Source: Lachnospiraceae bacterium
GTDB lineage: Bacteria; Bacillota_A; Clostridia; Lachnospirales; Lachnospiraceae
Assembly (NCBI GenBank): GCA_017960415.1
Contig: JAGCZE010000448.1
Coordinates: 1 to 6,483, forward strand
Direction of reading: 5' to 3'
DNA: 6,483 nt
The translations under genes and the position numbers were made by a program. Positions 1 through 5,238 of this stretch are shown piece after piece (position 1 is the stretch's first letter; every line of letters starts with the position of its first letter). Under the pieces are notes generated by a model. The model searched no databases. It was not told the origin of the DNA and saw nothing but the letters and a program-made list of their open reading frames with translations.

Positions 1-1311
1 CTTAAGTGACAGTGGCTTGCATTCCCTGTGTTTTCCGGGAATATGGGCATCTTTATTATCGATGACCCAAACGAATTCCGGCTTTTTTGACCCACTAACC
101 CCGTCCCCAAGGTTCATATACTCATATATCGCGCGGCATGAGTCGCCGTAGCTCTTGCCTAAGAAGCTTTCAAACAGGAACAGGTTTTCCTTGACCGGGA
201 GCTTCCTGAATATTCTTTTGTAGATATTCCATTTCCACTGCGAAAGGCTCCCAAACAGGCCCTTCTTCTTGCGGTTCATGACATACAGCTTCGCAAGACG
301 CTGAGCGGCCTTGGTCTTTCCTTTTTGAAGACGCAGGAGGATACGTTTCTTACACCCCTTATAATCGCTTGTGATCACGGCCTTGGGAACAAGGTGCATG
401 ATCTTTGCCGCATCCCGCAGTGTCTCTTCGTCCCATTCAAGGCCCTCAGGGTGCTTTCCCCGGGTCATTCTGTTACATACAAAATCACAAATACAGCTCC
501 ACAGGGACATCCGGGCATAGATCACCTTTGCGGTTTCCCCGGGCTGTTCGTCAATACTTATAATATTCCCCTGTGCGTCGGTCTCCGCGTTTATGGCGTT
601 TGAAATTGCGACATGTGCGCTTCTGCAGGCTGTCTCGAATTCCTTATATCTGTTTTTATCCTTTATCTGACTCAGGGAAGGGTATCTGATCGCGTCATTT
701 CTGTTTCTTTTGTAATAGACACAACGTGTCGCACCGTGTTCGGGTATGGAAATTATGTCTCCGCCCCGGGCCATCAGCTCGGCAACAAAAGGGATATCGC
801 TGTAATATTTGAGTTCTTCATTGAACCGCAATCCTGTAGATCCGGCAATAAACCTCTTCGGTATCAGAATACCCAGAACGCTGTCAATATCGCGGACTCC
901 GAACTCATCTTCCTCCGCATGGTTATCGTTTTTCTCCTGGCCGGCCGCTTTTTCGGCCGGTCTGCCCTCTTTCTCCTGCTCTGCAAGCTCTCCGGCACGT
1001 TTGTACCATGTTTTCCTGAATTTCAGGGCAACGAGACTGTCGGGATATCCGGCTGATGCTTCGACAAGTCTTTCCAAAGCATTATCGGCAATATAATCAT
1101 CACTGTCCAAAAAGAGCACAAAATCGCCCGAAGCCGCTTCCAGCCCGAGATTCCTCATTGCCGCCACGCCCTTCGGGCTGTTCCTGTCATCATCAATTAT
1201 TATTAGTTCGATCTCATCCTTTTTAAAACCGGTTTGCGCTTCGACCGAAGCCCTGCAGTCCTGCAGATAAATCTCTCCCGAAAGATTCGGGACTATGACG
1301 CTTATTCTCAT
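1..1311 (-). CDS. Family-2 glycosyltransferase fused to CDP-glycerol glycerophosphotransferase-like domain, partial (C-terminus outside window)
   Basis: The frame opens with ATG at 1311, overlapping the ATPase stop by four bases (ATGA), and stays open for 437 codons to the window edge. Residues 1-75 form the start of a GT-A fold: MRISVIVPN, LIIIDDD at 36-42, KGVAAMRNLGLEAASGD at 47-63 and the metal-binding-type LDSDD at 68-72. Residues about 108-137 are a strongly charged insert. GT2-like sequence resumes with ILIPKRFI and LRFNEELKYYSD, then KRNRNDAIRYPSLSQ at 201-215. From about 374 the sequence ENLFLFESFLGKSYGDSCRAIYEYM (broken here as ENLFLFESF, LGKSYGDSCRA, IYEYM) resembles the opening of the CDP-glycerol glycerophosphotransferase family (TagB/TagF), which transfers glycerol phosphate from CDP-glycerol to a growing teichoic acid chain. 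The catalytic part of that domain is beyond the window, so activity cannot be judged. A minimal gap separates LIIIDDD from KGVAAMRN, where most GT2 enzymes have about 20 more residues. Confidence 0.88.
   Translation of the reverse strand, partial: MRISVIVPNLSGEIYLQDCRASVEAQTGFKKDEIELIIIDDDRNSPKGVAAMRNLGLEAASGDFVLFLDSDDYIADNALERLVEASAGYPDSLVALKFRKTWYKRAGELAEQEKEGRPAEKAAGQEKNDNHAEEDEFGVRDIDSVLGILIPKRFIAGSTGLRFNEELKYYSDIPFVAELMARGGDIISIPEHGATRCVYYKRNRNDAIRYPSLSQIKDKNRYKEFETACRSAHVAISNAINAETDAQGNIISIDEQPGETAKVIYARMSLWSCICDFVCNRMTRGKHPEGLEWDEETLRDAAKIMHLVPKAVITSDYKGCKKRILLRLQKGKTKAAQRLAKLYVMNRKKKGLFGSLSQWKWNIYKRIFRKLPVKENLFLFESFLGKSYGDSCRAIYEYMNLGDGVSGSKKPEFVWVIDNKDAHIPGKHRECKPLSLK
941..960 (-). 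repeat. Perfect GC inverted repeat inside the glycosyltransferase gene
   Basis: Seven-base arms CCGGCCG / CGGCCGG flank a six-base loop (AAAAAG on the coding strand). They lie in codons 118-124 (PAEKAAG) of the glycosyltransferase-glycerophosphotransferase gene, in its charged insert. No T-tract follows on either strand, so it is not a classical terminator. It could fold in mRNA or may simply reflect GC-rich Ala/Pro/Gly codons. Confidence 0.6.
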
Positions 1312-2276
1312 TTTGCTATCATTTCCTCATACTGGGCACATATTTTTTCTGCTTTTCCCGATGCGATCAACTGACCGTGATCGAGTATTATCGCCCTGTT
1401 GCAGATCTGCAGCACCTGATCGCTCGAATGTGAGACCAGGAGCACGGTTACTCCCTTTTTCATCATGGAATTCAGCTTCTTGGCACTCTTCTTTTTGAAT
1501 TTGGCATCGCCTACAGACAATACCTCATCAAGGATCAGAATGTCGGGCTCTACGATCGTAGCTATCGAGAAGCCCAGCCTTGCCTTCATTCCGGATGAGT
1601 AGTTCTTGACCGGTACATTGATAAAATCCCCGAGTTCCGAGAATTTTACTATATCATCGAATTTTTCCCTGATAAAAGCTCTGGAATATCCGAGCATGCT
1701 GCCATACAGATAAATGTTCTCAGCCCCGGTATAATCCTTGTCAAATCCGGCTCCGAGCTCAAGCAGAGGTACTATGCTGCCGTTCACGGTAACCGTTCCT
1801 TCATTGGGCTTCAATACACCTGCGATACACTTTAAAAGCGTTGATTTACCGGCTCCGTTCAATCCAAGGATACCGACACGTTCACCCTTCCGCACATGGA
1901 AGGTTACATCTCTCAATGCCCAGAATTCCCTGTATCTGAGCTGTTTTTTCAGAAGCCTGATAACATATTCCTTCAGATTGTCAACCTTCTGCTCGGTCAT
2001 ATTGAACCGTACCCCGACTTTATCGCAGATAATGACTTTTTTGGGCTTCTTGACTACCGGATTTTTTACCTTCTTCTTTTTCTTCGTCGGCTTGGGCGCA
2101 CTCTCGCCGCTTTCCGACGCTGCAGTTCCATTTTCCGCACTGCCACCGGCTTCGGTTACAGCAACCCTGCTTTCCACGCTACTGTCAATTCCGACTGCAG
2201 CCTGCTCTTTTTCCGGACTGCTTTCTTCCGCTGCAGACACAGTCTCGTTTTCAATTTCGTTTGTTCCGTTTATCAT
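1308..2276 (-). CDS. Polysaccharide/teichoic acid export ABC ATPase (Wzt/TagH type) with N-terminal extension
   Basis: Nucleotide-binding subunit that powers the permease encoded just upstream. The 322-residue product has a complete ABC core from about residue 80: Walker A GLNGAGKST at 138-146, the LLELGAGF segment at 171-178 typical of the Wzt/TagH group, signature YSSGMKARLGFS at 226-237, Walker B ILILDE at 246-251, SVGD D-loop at 254-257 and switch His283. It stops about 40 residues after the switch, so it lacks the C-terminal carbohydrate-binding domain of some Wzt proteins and the long C-terminal region of Bacillus TagH. Residues 1-80 are unusual: an Ala/Ser/Glu-rich, probably disordered stretch, followed by a basic block (11 Lys between 62 and 80). 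No internal Met precedes the core, so an ATG giving a shorter protein is not available. Its TGA stop overlaps the next gene's ATG (ATGA). Confidence 0.94.
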   Translation of the reverse strand: MINGTNEIENETVSAAEESSPEKEQAAVGIDSSVESRVAVTEAGGSAENGTAASESGESAPKPTKKKKKVKNPVVKKPKKVIICDKVGVRFNMTEQKVDNLKEYVIRLLKKQLRYREFWALRDVTFHVRKGERVGILGLNGAGKSTLLKCIAGVLKPNEGTVTVNGSIVPLLELGAGFDKDYTGAENIYLYGSMLGYSRAFIREKFDDIVKFSELGDFINVPVKNYSSGMKARLGFSIATIVEPDILILDEVLSVGDAKFKKKSAKKLNSMMKKGVTVLLVSHSSDQVLQICNRAIILDHGQLIASGKAEKICAQYEEMIAK

Positions 2277-2285
2277 TCCGATATT

Positions 2286-2290
2286 CTCTC
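2286..2290 (-). promoter_or_regulatory. Ribosome binding site of the exporter ATPase
   Basis: GAGAG on the minus strand, 9 bases before the ATG at 2276, in the 20-base gap after the permease stop. It supports the long form of the ATPase, including its N-terminal extension. Confidence 0.5.
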
Positions 2291-2296
2291 ATTCCG

Positions 2297-3082
2297 TCAT
2301 ACATACAGTATAAATTCATCCTGTTTCCGCCAGAATACAAACGCTCCGACCAGGAAAGAAGCCACGCTGAAGATCAGTGCAAAAAACAGATGATATGAAT
2401 CCTCGGCCATTATCGAACGGCCGAACACGGCATCCCTGAACATCACGATGATCGAATACAGGGGATTTACCTTGAATATCCATGCATTGACCTGTGTTTT
2501 CAGATTTTCAACCTTGTAGAAAATGGCGCAGGTGTACATGATCAGCATCAGCAGCACCGTCCACAGATACTCCAGATCCCTGAAAAATACATTCATGGTG
2601 GCGAGGAGCATACCTACGCCCATTGTCATGACCGCGGCAAGCAGCAACGGTATGATCGCCTGAAAAATATACAATGTCAGATGCATCTTCTGGAAGATCG
2701 CAACTCCGACCAGCACGATCAGTGAGATCAAAAATATGATGTAACTGGAGATGATCGAAGCCAGCGGATACATATATTTCGGAATATATACCTTGCTGAT
2801 CATCGCGCCGTGTTTCCTGATGGATTTCAATGCGGTTTTGGTACCGTTGGAGAAGAAGCTGTAGATCAGCCTGCCGCACAGGATATACACCGGAAAATTG
2901 TCCCCGCCCTTACCGAACATGTTCGAAAATACAAGGGTCAGGACGATCATGGTCAGCAAAGGCTCCAGCAGGGTCCAGAGCAGTCCGAGTACGGAATTCC
3001 TGTATTTAAGCTTGATATCCTTCTTGATAAGCTCAAACAGAAGATATCTGTACTTCTGTAAATTCTTGAAAAAAACCTTCAT
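2297..3082 (-). CDS. Polysaccharide/teichoic acid export ABC permease (Wzm/TagG type)
   Basis: Membrane half of an ABC-2 exporter that moves a lipid-linked polysaccharide or teichoic acid chain across the cytoplasmic membrane. The 261 residues match the family's usual length. An N-terminal amphipathic stretch is followed by the characteristic KYRNSVLGLLWTLLEPLL entry into the first membrane span (about 29-52). Further spans lie at about 64-80, 106-130, 138-161, 172-189 and 230-250, six in all. The FRDLEYL segment at 167-173, between the fourth and fifth spans, is also typical of the Wzm/TagG/KpsM group. The next gene, 20 bases downstream, encodes the matching ATPase, and the one after that a glycerophosphotransferase-like enzyme. 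Together they favour a teichoic acid or other glycerol-phosphate polymer as cargo. An O-antigen-like or capsular glycan cannot be excluded from the permease alone, so no gene symbol is given. Confidence 0.92.
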   Translation of the reverse strand: MKVFFKNLQKYRYLLFELIKKDIKLKYRNSVLGLLWTLLEPLLTMIVLTLVFSNMFGKGGDNFPVYILCGRLIYSFFSNGTKTALKSIRKHGAMISKVYIPKYMYPLASIISSYIIFLISLIVLVGVAIFQKMHLTLYIFQAIIPLLLAAVMTMGVGMLLATMNVFFRDLEYLWTVLLMLIMYTCAIFYKVENLKTQVNAWIFKVNPLYSIIVMFRDAVFGRSIMAEDSYHLFFALIFSVASFLVGAFVFWRKQDEFILYV

Positions 3083-3088
3083 GTCGTT

Positions 3089-3093
3089 TTTCC
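3089..3093 (-). promoter_or_regulatory. Weak ribosome binding site of the ABC permease
   Basis: GGAAA on the minus strand, 6 bases before the ATG at 3082. It is the best candidate in the 30-base gap. The gap shows neither an inverted repeat with a T-tract nor a recognisable promoter. Confidence 0.45.
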
Positions 3094-3112
3094 GATCCGT
3101 TCAACCTTCGAT

Positions 3113-4351
3113 TTATTCCTCACTCACGGGGGAAAGCCTTACCATTACCGAACCTGAAACAAGTGTGATATCGCTTCCGTAGCCTGTTCGGATCTGGCGC
3201 GACCAGGTTCCGGCCACGGTGCCTTCCATATCAACGTACAGCTTCAGATCCTGCAGGGTAAGCGTATTCAGAATGCTTTCGGCTCCCCTGATCGTAATGG
3301 TCTGGCCGGTTGCCACGTACATGGTATATTCAAGGCCATCGGCTACATTTATGACCTGAAGATCCTGTTCCCTGATCTCAATGGTCCTGTCAACGAACTG
3401 TGTAATGGTCGCCGCAACAACTATATAGGGCTGTTCGTCCACCGTTGTCACCGCAGCGCCGAATTCCTCCGTGATCAGATCGTTCAGCATGACCTGTTCT
3501 TCGGTATATTTCGATAATCCGGTCACATCGATCTCAACAGTCAGTTTGTCGATACCGCGCAGCGTAGCCTCCGGAGCGGCAACCAATACCGTCTTCGGTG
3601 CATAATCAAGCTTCTCCACATAATAGCCGAGAGCCGGTGTTCCCTTAGTTACTACTTCTATATCCACGGCCTTGGTCTCGAGTATCTCTACCGTTACCGT
3701 AACCGCATTCTGGCTGAATCCCAGCTTCATCGAATCAATCGGCTCTCCGCTTATGTCATAAGCTACGAGCTCGCTGTCAGCCGAAAATGTCTTTGTTTTA
3801 TCGTTAATATCGATGTAAGCGACTACCTCTTTGACCGCATTGACCTGTGATACGGCACCGGTTACCTGAACCAGCGAAGAGCTCAGAGTTGTTCCGTTGC
3901 AATAATAACCGTCGCGGACATTACCCTCCAGTTCAACCCTGACGCTGAACGGCACGGTTGCCTGGTCTTCCAGCTTGACCGCCATATTCTCGGTCCTCTG
4001 GGTAATGATGATGTCGGATGCCGCATCTGCGGTACATTCCACCGTTATCCCGGCCATATACATGGAGTTCAGTGTATTAAAATCGGCATATGCCTTGAAA
4101 TCCGAAGCGGACAATCCGGTAACGATAGAAGTCTTGCCTTTGCAGATGATGTCGACCTTGTTGCCCGATTCAACGGTGTACTGATATCCGCGCGACGTGA
4201 TGACATCATCATTTATGATCGAAACATTAATCCCTTCAAACCTCTTGGAGGTAACCGGATCGGCTATGCTCATGATGCCAAACCAGATAATGGCCGCGAT
4301 CAGGAGCGAAATGAGCTTCAAGCCGATATTACGAGTTAATAGTTCTTTCAC
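3113..4351 (-). CDS. cdaR: CdaR, YbbR-domain regulator of CdaA
   Basis: CdaR is a membrane-anchored extracytoplasmic protein that binds CdaA and modulates c-di-AMP synthesis. The 412-residue product begins with GTG, has a short basic N-terminus and one hydrophobic helix (about 12-30, rich in Leu, Ile and Ala), and the rest is predicted to be outside the membrane. The remainder reads as about four beta-rich YbbR repeats, at roughly 40-125, 133-222, 228-315 and 323-406. They show the recurrent patterns of the family, such as VQVTGAVSQVNAVKEVVAYID (split here as VQVTGAVSQV then NAVKEVVAYID) and ITIRGAESIL. This is somewhat shorter than the Bacillus protein as I remember it (about 480 residues), but the repeat number looks the same. 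It overlaps cdaA by 23 bases, which suggests translational coupling and balanced amounts of the two partners. It ends 30 bases before the ABC permease gene, with no hairpin terminator between. Confidence 0.93.
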   Translation of the reverse strand: MKELLTRNIGLKLISLLIAAIIWFGIMSIADPVTSKRFEGINVSIINDDVITSRGYQYTVESGNKVDIICKGKTSIVTGLSASDFKAYADFNTLNSMYMAGITVECTADAASDIIITQRTENMAVKLEDQATVPFSVRVELEGNVRDGYYCNGTTLSSSLVQVTGAVSQVNAVKEVVAYIDINDKTKTFSADSELVAYDISGEPIDSMKLGFSQNAVTVTVEILETKAVDIEVVTKGTPALGYYVEKLDYAPKTVLVAAPEATLRGIDKLTVEIDVTGLSKYTEEQVMLNDLITEEFGAAVTTVDEQPYIVVAATITQFVDRTIEIREQDLQVINVADGLEYTMYVATGQTITIRGAESILNTLTLQDLKLYVDMEGTVAGTWSRQIRTGYGSDITLVSGSVMVRLSPVSEE

Positions 4352-5219
4352 CCTTCTTCTTATCCTTTCTGAAGAATTTTATCTTGTTTCTCATGGTCTT
4401 GCTTTCATTGCCGTCAGAAGAATTCTGCAGCTCCTTGAGTCTGTCATACAGCAGCTCGCGTCCCACTCGTCTGGTGAGTTCGCCGTTCTCCGCTATCGAG
4501 ATCGCTCCGGTTTCTTCGGAAACAACGATCGTTACGCTGTCGGTTACTTCGCTGACTCCGACTGCCGCACGGTGTCTGGTTCCGAGTTCCTTACTGAGGG
4601 AGTTGTTCTCGGAACGGGGAAGATAACATGTTGCCGCGGCTATCCTGTTTCCTTTGACTACGACCGCACCGTCGTGGAGCGGGAAATTCTTCTGGAAAAT
4701 ATTCATGATCAGCTCGCTGGAGATCAGCGCGTCAAGCTTGATACCCGTATTTTCGACTTCTTCGAGGCTTACGTTTCTCTCGATTACGATCAGTGCGCCT
4801 GTCCTTTCCTTGGCCATCGCGCATACGGCTTCCACTATCTCGTCTACGGTGTTGTTCGTAAATACATCTTCTTCCGCCGATTCAAAGAACGGATTGACGA
4901 TGTTTCTTTTACCGAGCTGCTCAAGACCTTTACGAAGTTCGGGCTGGAACAGAATGATCAACGCCGTAATGGAGATACCCAGCGCATTCTGGAATATCCA
5001 CTTGATTGCGTCAAAACCGAGTATCGAAGCGATCAGATAGAACACCAGCAGAACCAGCACGCCCTTTAACAGCACCAGGACATGATTGTTCTTGATCCAT
5101 TTTACGATGTAGTAAACGACCACTGCGATCATCAATATCTCTATCGCGTTCAGAACCGTGAAATGCATGATCTCAAAGGAATCCGTTATTCCCTTGATCC
5201 ATTCTCTGATATACTGCAT
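4329..5219 (-). CDS. cdaA: Diadenylate cyclase CdaA (membrane-bound c-di-AMP synthase)
   Basis: CdaA condenses two ATP into cyclic di-AMP, the second messenger that controls potassium and osmolyte transport and wall homeostasis in Firmicutes. The 296-residue product has the expected layout: three N-terminal membrane helices at about 21-42, 46-67 and 72-91, a short linker, then the DAC (DisA_N) domain at about 120-255. Both catalytic signatures are intact: Asp-Gly-Ala at 183-185 (in FPLHDGAVVV) and Arg-His-Arg at 215-217 (in GTRHRAAVGVSE). The length is slightly above the roughly 270 residues usual for CdaA, the excess being a polar then Lys/Arg-rich tail (about 266-296). The ATG start has a good AAGGA site and puts the first helix where expected. 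The last 23 bases overlap the start of cdaR, the usual partner gene. glmM, commonly next to this pair, is not seen here. The family assignment is firm. Confidence 0.97.
   Translation of the reverse strand: MQYIREWIKGITDSFEIMHFTVLNAIEILMIAVVVYYIVKWIKNNHVLVLLKGVLVLLVFYLIASILGFDAIKWIFQNALGISITALIILFQPELRKGLEQLGKRNIVNPFFESAEEDVFTNNTVDEIVEAVCAMAKERTGALIVIERNVSLEEVENTGIKLDALISSELIMNIFQKNFPLHDGAVVVKGNRIAAATCYLPRSENNSLSKELGTRHRAAVGVSEVTDSVTIVVSEETGAISIAENGELTRRVGRELLYDRLKELQNSSDGNESKTMRNKIKFFRKDKKKGERTINS
4363..4368 (-). promoter_or_regulatory. Ribosome binding site deciding the GTG start of cdaR
   Basis: AAAGGA on the minus strand, 11 bases before a GTG codon at 4351, inside the 3' end of cdaA. The GTG places the single CdaR membrane helix at residues 12-30, as expected, and no ATG in this frame gives an equally complete N-terminus. 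Confidence 0.55.
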
Positions 5220-5228
5220 ATATTTACA

Positions 5229-5233
5229 TCCTT
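5229..5233 (-). promoter_or_regulatory. Ribosome binding site of cdaA
   Basis: AAGGA on the minus strand, 9 bases before the ATG at 5219, inside the 19-base gap after the acidic-tail membrane protein. It supports this ATG as the cdaA start. Confidence 0.7.
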
Positions 5234-5238
5234 ATTGT

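Noticed and set aside
613..1056. Plus-strand open frame of 147 residues near the left end
   Set aside because: Antisense to the glycosyltransferase gene, whose GT2 motifs are clear. No coding evidence of its own.
1253..1266. Two CTGCAG palindromes close together
   Set aside because: Short six-base repeats within the glycosyltransferase coding sequence, explained by ordinary codons and without wider symmetry.
1742..1763. Glu in the LLELGAGF segment of the ATPase, considered as a missing Q-loop glutamine
   Set aside because: As far as I know, this sequence is normal for Wzt/TagH-type ATPases rather than a sign of inactivation.
3083..3112. Possible terminator or promoter in the largest gap, between cdaR and the permease
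   Set aside because: No inverted repeat with a T-tract and no good -35/-10 pair; 30 bases leave room for little more than a ribosome binding site.
4197..5069. Plus-strand open frame of 290 residues opposite cdaA and the start of cdaR
   Set aside because: It lies antisense to a gene with intact catalytic motifs, has no family resemblance, and its composition is that of a reverse-frame shadow.
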